NCBI GenBank assembly: GCA_030374805.1
Contig: JARGSG010000108.1
Coordinates: forward strand, 154,147-218,146
Reading direction: 5' to 3'
DNA: 64,000 nucleotides
From: Gracilaria gracilis
Taxonomy: Eukaryota; Rhodophyta; Florideophyceae; Gracilariales; Gracilariaceae
Position numbers and translations under genes: made by a program
The notes under the pieces: model-generated
Seen by the model: only the letters and a program-made list of their open reading frames with translations
Databases searched by the model: none
Told to the model about the DNA's origin: nothing
In this document: piece by piece, positions 43,221 to 54,219 of the stretch
Layout: every line of letters starts with the position of its first letter
Numbering within the stretch: the first letter of the stretch is position 1

Positions 43221-43843
43221 CTAGCGCCTGCCAGAACTTCCAACTGCGTTAGAGGGTTGGGCTGGAGGCTGCGGTAAATGACTGAAAAAGTAAATTCAGC
43301 TGAACTTACAGTTTTCCCTAGTATTGGAGTGAAATGGCTGAACGCCGTAGATGTGGTTCGAAACAAACAAGATGTCTATATAAATAAGTCGTCACGAATT
43401 ACTATTTTGGAACAATTTTCGTTAAAAAACGTAAGAACACTGAAACATCTTAGTTTGCTCAATTTCTGCGAAGGAACATTCGGTTTTTGCCGAATATTCT
43501 AAAAGTATAGTGCAAACATGAGGAACTAAAACGACCTAGTCCTTACTTAGAACACTAATTACTAAGAGAACATAACGAAAATTATAATACACTGTCTATC
43601 CAGACAGTAAGAGCTGCCGAGCGCTTTCTAATAAAAGTTCAAATCAAAGAAAAACGCAAAAATTCGCGAACATGTAGAAATTATGTTGCCGAATATTGTA
43701 CATTTAAATAGAGTTTAGGCGTTCATCTTCAGACCTTTTATAGTACTAGTGAGGCTCTTTCAATACCGGTCAGAAAAATAGGAATGTATGCCTTTGTTGT
43801 CTAATGTTCGCATGCTTTTGTTTTGAAATCCGAAAGATTTTAC

Positions 43844-43904
43844 ATTCGCGAATATTCGCGAACAAAAGCGAACAAGGCGAATATTCGCGAGTATTCGCGA
43901 ATTT
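43844..43904. repeat. Cluster of TATTCGCGAA sites
   Basis: Four copies of ATTCGCGA within 60 bases, at least two of them as GAATATTCGCGA palindromes; a further copy lies near 43662. Confidence 0.85.
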
Positions 43905-44177
43905 TAATACTATGTTTTTCAGAATAGCAAACACTTTTGTAATTGTTTATTACAGTTTCGTGACAAGTACATGTTCCGAATGACACATACTAGTGGATGG
44001 TACCTAATACGACAAAATGTTCTGACTGGTAGTAGTTTCCCGCAACCTCCTGCAGAAGTAGTCAAATATTTTTGACAACAGGGAAAGAGTATTTCAAAGG
44101 CATGGGAGATTATCCAAGTCGTCCCTGCTGCGAGTTACAGCAATGTACTAACCCAAATCATCACGCATTTCTGGATA

Positions 44178-46237
44178 CAGGGGGGGTCACGCAATAGTGC
44201 CATTTTGAGTATTGCCATCCTCTAATTAGTGCTACCCCTCATCATGTGGCACACCCGGAGGGGGGGTGCCAGTAAGGGAGGTGGGATGGGTGCGTGTCCA
44301 GGGATTGCGGGGTGAGGGGAGGAGTGAGTGCTTCACTTTGCCATAGGCAACATCGAGACACTTTCGCACGTACTCTACATGCCCCTGAGCCGATCCAGCA
44401 TGGCTCAAAGCGTACCTACCCCAATCCGAAAGCGCACAAGACTAACTAGAGCCGATCAAGTGGAAGCTGCTCGATTGCTTTCCATAGGTCAAATTGCGAA
44501 CACCGTTATGGCCCAGTTCTCTGTTTCTCGCCGTACAGTAACAAACATAAAGAAGAGGTCCGCGTTGCTCCTGCAGCAATTTCAATCATATCTGCAGTCC
44601 CCTACAACCAAAATCTTACGCCGGCCACCGTTTCAGATTGTTTAACAACATCTGTTAAACTTTCTCGAAACTGCGAGGTCGGCAAAACTTCCGGTTACAA
44701 CAGCGACACTCCACCAAAAAGCGTTGCTTATACGAGAATTACTGCTGAAAACTAACCTCCCCATAGAAGAAAAAGAAAAGTTGAACTCGTTTCGTGCTTC
44801 GAATGGTTGGGTATCAAAATTTGTTAAGCGATATGCAATTCGCTCCGTGTTTCTTTGCGGTGAAGCTGGAAGTACATCCGCTCAGGCAGTTGCTGCTGAG
44901 ATGTCTCAAATAGGAGCTAAGCTAAAGGGCTACAGCCCACATTGCATCTTTGATGTAGATGAAACAGGCTTATTCTGTAAGCTTTTACCACGAAGAACGT
45001 ACATTACGTTTCATGAAGTTTGGAAATCTATTCGAGGTACGAAGGCTGTGAACGCAAAAGATAGGATCACAGCGTACGTGTGCACGAATGCGGATGGTTC
45101 CGCAAAACGTCCGATGGCAATAATTGGCACCGCGCGGAACCCAAGGTGTTTCAGATTAGGCACCCCAGCTGTTCCATATTTGAGCCAAAAGAACGCTTGG
45201 TCTGACTCTGTAACGTTTCGAACTTGGTTTTTGGACGTCTTTCTACCGTTTATAAGGAAGTTCATTTCGGAAAAATGCGTTCTTCTAATGGACAATTGTG
45301 GTCCGCATGGAACTGATCTACGTGACGTTCGAGAGCAGCTCACTATGATGACACTGCCCCGGAACTGCACATCAATTCACCAACCGATGGATCTTGGCAT
45401 CATCGCTGCTTATAAGGCAAAATATAGAGGGTTGCTACTGCGGGAGATTGTGAGGGAAGTGGAAATGCGCCAAAGTCGGCGTGAGAACTGCACGGCGAAG
45501 CGGGGAATGCGAGGATTACAGGAGGGATTCGATCCGCACATGCTTGATGTAAGCCGCCTTGTTTTGCAAAGCTGGGAGGAAGTGAGCCAATCCACTATTG
45601 TTCGGTGCTGTAGAAAGGCAGGGGTTCTCCCTGCTCCATTTGCTGCAGCAATAAATGCTGTTGAGGGTAAAATGAAGCAGTCAGAGAAGCAGAATGAGAT
45701 TGTGAGAGATATTACGGTAAGTTTGTCAAAGCTTGCAATTGCTATTGATAGTGAAGATCCTTTGAAGGACCAGATGGCGGAGCCTTCAGAACAAGAGGAC
45801 ATTGTGCAGTGGCTTAGTATTGAAGATGATACAGAAGTGAAAGAGGCAATTGTTCAGGATTTGATAGCGAAAGTTCAGTTTACTGGGAATAATGCGGATG
45901 TGGAAAGTGCGGTAGACAGCGGATACACCAACAGTGACGAAGATGACGATGTAATTGTTTCATTCCCATCGGTGTGTGCTATTCACTCTTGCTTCCGTGA
46001 TGTTCAGTTCGGAGCTACGTCAGTGACGCAATGTACCATCTACAGAAAGCGAAATCCGCCTTGCTCGCTGCAAAGCGAAAGGAAAGCAAAGGTGCTCTGC
46101 GGCAGTCGCTGATGACCGAGTAATCGTAAACAGGTTCATCTTTGCTCGCTTCCTGCTTCATGTAACATTGCCACCTTCTAATTAGTGCCAACTGGGTGGC
46201 TTTGGCACGGGGTGGCACTATTGCGTGTATGCTCCTG
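44178..46237 (+). mobile_element. Pogo/Tigger-like DNA transposon 2
   Basis: Left end TA|CAGGGGGGGTCACGCAATAGTGCCA. The right end read inward is TA|CAGGAGCATACACGCAATAGTGCCA, giving inverted termini with the 15-base core CACGCAATAGTGCCA and TA flanks at 44176-44177 and 46238-46239. About 2,060 bases. TCTAATTAGTGC recurs near both ends as a subterminal repeat. Confidence 0.88.
44400..46112 (+). pseudogene. Tigger-like transposase, one in-frame TAA
   Basis: ATG at 44400. The N-terminal helix-turn-helix (TRADQVEAARLLSIGQIANT) is followed by TAA at 44643-44645, after which the same frame continues through FLETARSAKLPV to a CENP-B/Tc5 HTH (SNGWVSKFVKRYAIRS). The DDE_1 core is complete: FDVDETGLF, VLLMDNCGPHGTD and HQPMDLGIIAAYK carry the three Asp. 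The tail is acidic (DEDDDVIV). One nonsense codon separates the first DNA-binding domain from the rest, so the element is probably inactive unless the stop is read through. It differs strongly in sequence from the transposase of element 1 at 30652. Confidence 0.9.
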
Positions 46238-46600
46238 TATGTGTTCTGCGTTGTACGAATGTAAACAAAGCGCTCCAAACCAAGATGAAACGCTTTCCAA
46301 GTGAGAACGAGTTTCAGTATGTTGACGAGTTCCGAAGAAAGACGCGGATGTGAGTTGGTTAAATGAAAAAAGACTGTATCGCGAGAAGAGAAAGGAAAAG
46401 AGAAGGGCACAGCTTGGGAATCTGCCTTTGACTCCCGCGGTAGCTCTCGGCGTTCAGCCGAGAGCTTTTATTGAGTTTTGCCAACGACACCTGCTTGGCG
46501 CAAAGTGTAGCACAGCCGTCAGCTGTGACAACGTACTGTGCCCTGTAAAAGGAATAAAATGCGCAGCACCCAAGCAAGGACGAAGGAGCACTCAACGAAC
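46238..46600. other. No gene recognised
   Basis: Contains a short open stretch (46350-46640 +, basic WLNEKRLYREKRKEKRRAQ) that I cannot assign, and a hairpin at 46442. Confidence 0.35.
46442..46466 (+). other. Perfect 10-bp stem hairpin
   Basis: AGCTCTCGGC, loop GTTCA, GCCGAGAGCT. Confidence 0.7.
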
Positions 46601-46932
46601 GCTAACAACGGGCCACGAGATAGGCGTGGAGCACCAGTAGTGACGGAAGGATGACCCTGTGGGAAACTAGACGATGGAAGAATCGGCTAGGGGGTGCTTG
46701 GGGTTTACCACTGTGAGCTCTGCCCAGCGGGAGATGCTTAAGTACATCTCCAAGGGCAGCAGACACGTGTCGAAAAACAATATACAATCTACCTACTAAG
46801 GGGTCACATAAGGGTGACACGACAACTGTCACTACCCTACACGTGGGCACCCCTGAGGTGCACCCATGTGCACACTATGAAACTAGTAGCTATACTACGC
46901 ACCCATGGGGTGGCAATTCCCATTGCACTACA
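46600..46932 (-). repeat. 3' LTR of element 2 (outer end uncertain)
   Basis: On the - strand it begins TGTAGTGCAATGGG right after the PPT, like TGTAGGAC in element 1. No second copy exists in the window to fix the other end. Confidence 0.55.
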
Positions 46933-46947
46933 GACTCTCCTTCTTAG
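46933..46947 (-). other. Polypurine tract of element 2
   Basis: CTAAGAAGGAGAGTC on the - strand, directly before TGTAGTG. Compare CTAAGGAGGGGGATA|TGTAGG in element 1. Confidence 0.65.
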
Positions 46948-47742
46948 AACTGGCCTCGTCCCGAGGCTGGCCAAACATTACTTTACGGGGAGCAACCACG
47001 AATACGAGCACCTAAAACCACGAACTTCCAGCCAACCCAGATCCCATTTGGGTAGCCATCCAGCGCAGCACATCGTGCAAAAGAGCGCTGCAATGTTCCC
47101 GTACAAGGGGTGCGGTTTGCGCTGTGGACCCACCTGCAAGGCGAGGCCCAATTCGCTGTGCATCGAGATCGCAGTTGGGCGATGAACGAGCGCGGTACCG
47201 ACGTCGCAAGTCCGCGACAGACAGAGTCCCATGAAGGGTCGGGCGGACGACGGACGTCCGCTAGCCGGAGACGGTGCATCATCAACTTTCGAATCCACAC
47301 AGTCCCTACAGAGTAGTAGCAACGGGTGCGACACGGCGTGCGTTACACTGACGGAGTCCCATCGGGGCGGCAGAATGGCGTTGGCGAGTCCTCCTGCTCA
47401 GGAACCTCTGTACGCGTGCGCGGGGTTGCGTAGCGTGTCGGTTACCGAGTGTGGACGAATGCGGGATAGTGACTTGACCATTCCCAGCGGGGTCGACCAT
47501 ATGGTAAGCTGTCGAAGTCGTCCCAGTGGTGTGGAAGGTGTTCTTAGCATTCCCACGTAGCCGCTATAGCGGGTGGCGGAGCTGCCCAATGGGTTGGTGT
47601 CACGGCGCGGGGAGCGGATTCGACAGAGCGCCCGATTGCATCACGTTTTACGCCCGTCGGGTGCTGACCTGAGATTAGGAATTCCAATTGCGCACCGCGA
47701 ACGGTCGCACCGTCTCTGCACTCGGGGTGCGCCAAACCCATC
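46948..47742. other. Region between PPT and antisense ORF
   Basis: About 800 bases without a recognisable gene; it should contain the leader or promoter of the antisense ORF. Confidence 0.4.
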
Positions 47743-50406
47743 ATGGGAAAAGACCTTCGCAACATCGCGCTCCGTGCCTTCGTGCGTTTGAATCACCGCG
47801 CGGGTACAAATTCAACCGTGGCATCCTCCGTGGGCGCCACTACAGCCGCGATACGGATCGACACCAACCTCACACCCGTCGCGGGCGTAGTTTCATCCCG
47901 TGAGGGGTCGCCTCCATCTGCTTCCGCTGCAGTACATAACCCCGTGCGGGTCGAGCGTTGCGCTCCATTTCAGACTCTCATCGCCTCGCGACGAACGTCT
48001 GCGATGTTTGATCCCGATGGGCAGATTCCGCGTCTTGCTGCGCCTCTCACCAGCGGGGCGGGGCCGTCGAACGCGCCTCCGTCTCAGCCGGCTCCTACGC
48101 CGAATACCGCCCGAATGGGTACTGCCTCACAGCCAAACTGGATGAACCCAACGAGGGCGCTCGATCATACGACAGCTCCCGGGAGGGTAAACATCGGCGC
48201 GAGACACGTCCCCATTCCGTATCCGGTTGAAAGTTATGTGCCCATGGGGTCCGTATTCTTCGACGCGCGGCGCTTTGAATCCGTTCCGACCTATCAGGGA
48301 TTCTCTCAGAAGAACCGCCGCAGTCACGTCGAATCATGGCGTGCCCGCTGGGGTCATATGCCAATCAATCCTTCTCAGGACATCCATACGGCTGACACAG
48401 GTCACCTTCGACCGGATATGCCGTTTGCCCGTTGTTGGGAGGAGCTCGAATATCAGCACCGAATGGCGGACATCATCGGTCGGCTCTACGCTGAATACAC
48501 CCAGATGGGAGAGAGTATGAAGGTTCCCCCAGTCGGTCACTGTCTGCTTGGAGTCGTCGCGTTTCAGCCCCCTTATGACCAGATTTACTGGCTCCGCGAG
48601 CGAGAATACTGGGGCGAATTCGTTGCCGATGATGACCGTATCAGGGAGATGCACAAGTTCCTATTCGGGTGGCACAATCAGGAGTACTTCGATGTGCCGG
48701 CGGAAGCGCGTTTGCGACATTACATCCCAATCGGGGCTACCATCAGCGAGATCATGGGCGTATCCCCTTATATGGGTATCCCGACTCCGTCGTTCTCGGC
48801 GTATTATTCGAACCTCATGTTAGGACCTCGTAATGCCTTCACCAATGCCATCTGGCAGGTATTCTTCGCGGAGTGGGTCGTGTTCGCCTTCATGGGATGG
48901 CTGTATTCTGCCCGTTATGAGGTTCCTGTGCGCACGAAGTGCCGAGATTGGCGTTTGTATCATGACGACAATCTTGAGTCCCCAAAGGTTCGGTTATTCC
49001 CGTTACTGGCCACTGTCATCCGCTACGTGCGCGCCCTCGGGGTCCAGAACGTTGTGCGCGGGTCCAACTATGGTTTCGCTAACGTTCGCCATCTGCTGGA
49101 CGAAGTTTGTCGCATTGATTGGTCCCGAACACCAGGGTTCTTATGGTATGACTACGAGAGCGATTCCTATCACGACATGCCTCGCCACCCTGCAGGGAAG
49201 GACGATGGAAAGGCGTACACAGATATGTCGCCTTATCGTCCCGTCGGGGAAAGGTTGCCAAACTCGGAACATGCGGAGTTCAAGGATTACTGGGCCCTGG
49301 GGGTTGGTTTCGTCAGCGCGTGCTTGGAGGATCCCAATGCGCCCCCGCCGGGTCCTTCCATTGCTGTGAATTTTGGTCCCACGCTGGATCAGGACGGCGT
49401 CGATGGGGAGGAAGAAGACGCCCCCGAAGCAGGGTTGGGACCCACTGCTCCGGTTCCGGACGTCGCTGTCGCTGTGGGAGATCTCGGGGTGGCGGATGTG
49501 CCGACGACTTCCCCCGATCCTACCTCTGTGGGTCTCGCTGCTGCTGCTGTCCCTGGGGGTTCTGCCGCACCAAGTGCACCTGCACCTGCGTCAGGGGATC
49601 CCGAGGGGCGTGCGGTCTTAGCAGCTCCGGCTGCTCCCATTATCCCATACTCCATCGGGTCCATCGCGGGTGTCGCTATGGCGCCTGGTGGTGCGGCGAG
49701 TCCTGAAGTGGGTGCTGCTCTTGCGGCGCTGCAATCGGAGTGTCAGAGCCGAGGCTTGGATTCCCCGACTTCCCTTCTGGGAGCCCTGACTGCTGCCCGG
49801 TATTGGGTTCCCGATTCCTCCCTACTCCGCATCATGACCCAGAGGGCCATGGGACTTCGCACCGCCCTGATGGGCGTCGTTGCTCGTCACGCAAACGTTC
49901 TCGCCGCGGACCTTCTGGAGGACATAAGCTCCCGATTCGGTCTGCCTGCAATCCCAGTGGGTACCGCCGGACTCTACTCCTGGAGCGACAATGTTGGCGA
50001 CGCCGGAATGATTGCCCTCACAGGGATGGTGCTGCACCGCGACGAGGACGCCGTGGACGCTCTGAGCTTTGAGCGAACTCGTCCCGAGGGACCATGCACC
50101 ACGGACGGCCATCTTCCAGCTGTGGTCACTCACACGACCATTCATTTGGCCGTAGACGGAGCGAACCGTTCCTCGGTTGCAACCGAGGATGATCCCGAGA
50201 TAAGGGCCCAAGCCGTCGCGCAAGACCCTGACGTCGAACATCCCGATGGGGTTCCAGGTTCCCTTGTAGCTGGTGGTCCCAGTGGGTTGCGCATGTTGGC
50301 CGCACCTTCGGATGATGGTTCCTCTCTGGTGGCTTCCGCATCGGACACAGATGGGCCTGCTAGCGCTGTTCGTCGTCGCAGGGGTGCCCGTCGTGGGAAT
50401 GTTTAG
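47743..50406 (+). CDS. Antisense accessory ORF of element 2 (aORF2)
   Basis: 887 intact codons on the strand opposite gag-pol. ATGs occur at 47743 and 48004; the conserved part starts well after both. The first ~150 residues are low-complexity. The core spans about 160-470, with SHVESWRARW (about 194), FFAEWVVFAFMGWLYSARY (about 374) and RIDWSRTP (about 457). These align in order with VDSWDWR, FIAEWAARVAAFTLWEAY and INWSSVP of aORF1, with a ~23-residue longer spacer. The C-terminal 400 residues are Ala/Pro/Gly/Val-rich and acidic, with a basic end (RRRRGARRGN). No known domain is recognised. The ORF is open although pol of this copy is broken. Confidence 0.78.
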   Translation: MGKDLRNIALRAFVRLNHRAGTNSTVASSVGATTAAIRIDTNLTPVAGVVSSREGSPPSASAAVHNPVRVERCAPFQTLIASRRTSAMFDPDGQIPRLAAPLTSGAGPSNAPPSQPAPTPNTARMGTASQPNWMNPTRALDHTTAPGRVNIGARHVPIPYPVESYVPMGSVFFDARRFESVPTYQGFSQKNRRSHVESWRARWGHMPINPSQDIHTADTGHLRPDMPFARCWEELEYQHRMADIIGRLYAEYTQMGESMKVPPVGHCLLGVVAFQPPYDQIYWLREREYWGEFVADDDRIREMHKFLFGWHNQEYFDVPAEARLRHYIPIGATISEIMGVSPYMGIPTPSFSAYYSNLMLGPRNAFTNAIWQVFFAEWVVFAFMGWLYSARYEVPVRTKCRDWRLYHDDNLESPKVRLFPLLATVIRYVRALGVQNVVRGSNYGFANVRHLLDEVCRIDWSRTPGFLWYDYESDSYHDMPRHPAGKDDGKAYTDMSPYRPVGERLPNSEHAEFKDYWALGVGFVSACLEDPNAPPPGPSIAVNFGPTLDQDGVDGEEEDAPEAGLGPTAPVPDVAVAVGDLGVADVPTTSPDPTSVGLAAAAVPGGSAAPSAPAPASGDPEGRAVLAAPAAPIIPYSIGSIAGVAMAPGGAASPEVGAALAALQSECQSRGLDSPTSLLGALTAARYWVPDSSLLRIMTQRAMGLRTALMGVVARHANVLAADLLEDISSRFGLPAIPVGTAGLYSWSDNVGDAGMIALTGMVLHRDEDAVDALSFERTRPEGPCTTDGHLPAVVTHTTIHLAVDGANRSSVATEDDPEIRAQAVAQDPDVEHPDGVPGSLVAGGPSGLRMLAAPSDDGSSLVASASDTDGPASAVRRRRGARRGNV

Positions 50407-51387
50407 CGCTCTTAAGCTCTCCTCAAGTCAATGAAGAACTTCTGCTCGCCTCATTGCCCTTGCGGGACGCGCGTTTCGCAACGAGATCATCCCCTTCGAG
50501 GGTCGTATTGCGCGTTCTAGGGCTGCACGTCGCATGCGCAGCGTGCGGCACGGCGCTAATGTGGCGCAAAACCCTGTTTGGGTCCCCTCCCCTTCTGGAA
50601 GTGCGTTTGGCCTCCAAGCGCCGAGATTTCCCGATGGGTATCACTTGAAGCACCGTTGGAGGGCTGCGCCACGTGCGCGGCGCGTGCCAGCAAGGCCGCG
50701 CGGCGCACAGTACGCGATGCCGATGCGTGCGCATGTCCTATGTGGATGAATAGGCCAGACTGAGCCAATTTCCCAGCGGGTTACTTGCAAGGATAATCAA
50801 AAACTCCTGCACGGAAATTACCCTCTCGTACGGGGTCGAAAAGGGCGATTCTTTCTTTTGCCCGTATCTCTGAAACGCGGGCGTTTCAGCGGCTCGCAAT
50901 GACCGTTTTGGGGTGCGCGGCACATCAAAATACTTAGGACTTTTTGATGATGCCGAACCGCCTCTCTATGGGCAATACTGTAGAGCGAATCGGCTACCCA
51001 CGCGCGTGGGCCACGTGGCGTTCTGCACGCTTGCAACGGTGCATACGGGCGCACGCGCGTGTGCGCGGGGCGCGCATGTCCCACGTGAGTGATTCTGGCC
51101 TGCAGCGGCGCATGCCAGCGATGTTCGGTGTCACATGGCGTGTGGGCAGTCATCAAAAGGCCTCTAGATCCGCACAGCGGGTGTTCCAAGTCGTCCTAAG
51201 TTGTCCCAGTTGGGTTCAAATGTTCCGCGAAATGGCGCGAACCGTTCCAAAGGCCTGTGCGAGACCCAAGGGGTTTTGAATTGGCGCTATCCCGCCGGGA
51301 AAATTTTTTGGCCGCCATGGCCGGGGAGGACTATGCCAAAATTTTTCTTGCCCAGACGGAAAAACCGGCCAAAGTCCTAGGAGAAGG
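50407..51387. other. Spacer between converging aORF2 and pol
   Basis: About 980 bases, GC-rich, no gene recognised. Confidence 0.4.
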
Positions 51388-54219
51388 TTAGCATGAGGTG
51401 CGCGAGCGTGCGCGGTTGCGTCGCGCGCGAAAGCGGGCGACAAATTTGAAGGGAATGTGTTCGAGAGGCTCCCAGGAGTCTCCCGAAGGCCGGTAACCGT
51501 ACCATCGGACTTTGACGATTGCAGACCCATCAGTGGCCACTCCCTCGTCGAGAACTTTTTCTACGACCCACTCGCGGGAATCGCCGCCTTCCTCCTCGAC
51601 GAGTTCAGGCGGCAGTTCAGCGTCTATATGGAGTGTCCCAGAGGGTTCAGCGGCGGTCGTGGGATCGGCCGATACCCGTTTAGGGCCAGTAGAATGTGGC
51701 TCAGAAGGAGCCTCCCCTGTCGGGATAGGCGTCGTGGAAACCGGCGTAGTTGTCCCCTGCCGGGCTGATGCGGACTGAGACAGTTCCGGTGGGGTCGTTA
51801 GCGGCTCTGTCGCGCCTGGACCCCGCGCGGATTTCGTGACACGGTTAATGGAGACCGTGTCGTGCAGGTTGCCGTCCAAGATGGTTACGGTTGTGTCTGT
51901 AGCTTTAACGACCCAAAAAGGGCCAGTTGTCCTAGGCAGGAGTTTCCGGGATATCCCTTCTTCCTCCGCAGTTTCCGTCGTTCTCCGCGGAGGGCGGTCC
52001 AGGAAGACGTAGTCCCCAGGAAAAAAGAAGACCTGAGCCCGTACATGGGAATGGAAATCGGCCTTGTAGCGCCACTGGACTGATCCCATTGTAGCTTTGG
52101 CCTTCGAAAGGAGATACCGAATACGGGCGCGGGTCTGACGTTTCACGGTGACTGAATTCGGGTTGTCAGACCCAGCTGGGGAGAGTGCGGTCGTTGGCGC
52201 GTCAACGACAATCCCAGGTGGGTGTCGAGTTAGTACCAAGTCAAAAGGTGTTGTCCCGGTGGTCCCATGGATCTGGGAGTTGTACGCAAAGACCAAAGGC
52301 TGGAAGAAGTCATCCCAATCTCGCTGGTGCTCTGACACATAGTGTCTGAGGCGTCCCGCCAGAGTACGATTGAAACGTTCCGCTTGCCCATTGGTCTGCG
52401 GGTGATAGGCCGTCGTCAGTAAATGGCGAACCCCAAGATCCCCGCAAAGGGCTTCAAAGAATTTCGCGATGAATTGGGGTGCATTATCGGTCAAGGGGTA
52501 CTGGGGAGCCCCGTAGGGGAATATCCAGTTCTCCAAGAAGGCGAGCGCATTGTTCCATTCTGTTGCCCGTAAGGGAATGGCGCGAGCCAGCTTGGAAAAC
52601 CTGTCAGTAATGACGAGGATGAAACGATTTCCATGTGTGGTCTTAGTGAGTGGCCCCAGTATATCCATGGCCACAAATTCTAAAGGACCCGCTGCGGGAA
52701 AGAGCTTCAGATACTTCTGATGCCTGTGCTGCGTCCCTCGTGTGGCCGCGCACGACCGGCAATCCTTGGCGGTCTGGTAAACATTATTTGCCATAAAGGG
52801 CCAGTAGAAGTCCCGCCTCAGTGTAGCGTACATTTTCCTCCCTCCAGGGTGACCAGCCAATCTTGGGTAATGAGACATATAGAGTACACGGTCTCGTAGG
52901 GTTGCAGGAACGAGGGGCCGAATTGCTCCGTCCAAGGGCAACGTCCTTGAAAGGAAACCATGATGGTCGTACCCAAAACGGGATAGCGGTGCTCCGACAG
53001 ACTCAGCGACACCCTTACACCATGGGTCTTCGGCCTGCTCAGCCAAGAATTCACCGGGTGGGATAGGGAGCACCTCCGTCTGCTCCGTGTCCACGTCCAT
53101 TACTTCTTCATCTCGTGAGGGTCTATCCGCGCTGTCGGAGTTCTCCAAATCAATGAGGAAGTTCTTGTAGACGGTCTCCCCTTCTTGGACTGTAGCCACG
53201 AGGCAATCACAGTCCCAATCGGGTTCCATTGCAAAACAGGGGATGTCGTCCTCCAGAGGTCCATCGTCGAGTCCCTCAGTTTCCAGACGGGATAGCGCAT
53301 CCACGGCTTGGTGTTTGACACCTGCGCGGTGCGCTACATCAAAGTCAAACTCCGACAACCGTAGGCGCCAGCGTGCGAGTCGTCCGGTACAGTCGGCCAG
53401 ATTGAGGATCCACCTCAGGGAGTGATGGTCCGTTCTCACGGTGAATCTTTCACCTTCCAGGTATGGCCTCAAGAGGAGCATCGACCACACGACAGCAAGG
53501 CATTCCTTCTCGGTGGTCGTGTACTTCCGTTCCGCCCTCGAGAGGGAACGGCTCCAGTATCCAACGGGTTAATACTCCTTCCCATCGGGCTGTTGTTGGA
53601 GTAAAGTACAGCCAACCTGGACATCACAGGCGTCTGTGTCCAGCATGTATGGACGTCCCGGTACGGGTAAGGCCAAAATGGGCGGAGAGATTAGTCTATC
53701 TCTTAACTCCTGAAAGGCCTCGTACTCTTCGTCGTTCAGTATCCCAAAATTATCGGGTTGTCCCTTCTCGAGTTTCCTATTCAATGGTGCAGCAATGCGA
53801 GCGAAGTTAAGGACAAATCTTCGAAACACATTGCATAGTCCTACAAAGGAGCGGATTCCCGTCTGGGTCGTGGGCGGTTTAGCCTGCCTAATGGCTTCGC
53901 ACGTCCTCTGGGAAACCTGTAGTTTTCCAGGCCGGACTACGTGTCCAAGGTAGTCCACAGAGGCCTGAAAGAAGAAGCATTTCTTGAGCTTCAAAGTGAC
54001 TCCAGCGTCTCCCAAAAGGGTTAGCACGTGACGAACGTGCCGGAAGTGCTCCTTCACTGAGCGGGAGTAGATGATGACATCATCCAAGTACACCAGGGCG
54101 TACTTCCACTTGACCTTATTCAGGATGATATCAAGAGCCCTCTGAAAGGTAGCGGGCGCGTTCTTCAACCCGAATGGCATTCGCGTAAAGCGGTACAAAC
54201 CCATATGGGACGTGATCAC
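51388..54219 (-). pseudogene. pol: Pol of element 2: partial RT, RNase H, integrase, chromodomain
   Basis: Starts abruptly inside RT at SHMGLYRFTRMPFGLKNAP; the first ~90 residues of the RT domain are deleted. YLDDVIIYS is present, as is RNase H MLDTDACDVQVG. A TAA at 53569-53571 (PDGKEY, stop, PVGYWSRSL) breaks the frame, which then continues with EKECLAVVW and TDHHSLRW. The integrase zinc region (HYPRLAGHPGG, then CRSC) is followed by the DDE core VAMDILG, LTDNAPQF and GQAERFNRT. The C-terminus is a chromodomain: EWVVEKVLDEG, VRWYGYRPSGDSWEPLEHIP, with the aromatic residues kept. Closest in organisation to element 1, but clearly diverged. Confidence 0.93.

Larger units (their letters stand above)
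42424..44177. other. AT-rich noncoding block
   Basis: Clearly lower in GC than the flanks and without genes. It holds the perfect palindrome AACTCAACTAGTTGAGTT (42991-43008) and a cluster of TTCGCGA sites near 43844-43904. The 5' exon and promoter of EPL1 should lie here. Confidence 0.6.

Noticed and set aside
885-46112. A variant genetic code (UAA/UAG/UGA read as sense)
   Set aside because: Long conserved frames (element 1 pol, the CACTA-like transposase, EPL1, both antisense ORFs) contain no in-frame stops and end in ordinary stop codons. The interruptions involve all three stops and sit mainly in decayed genes.
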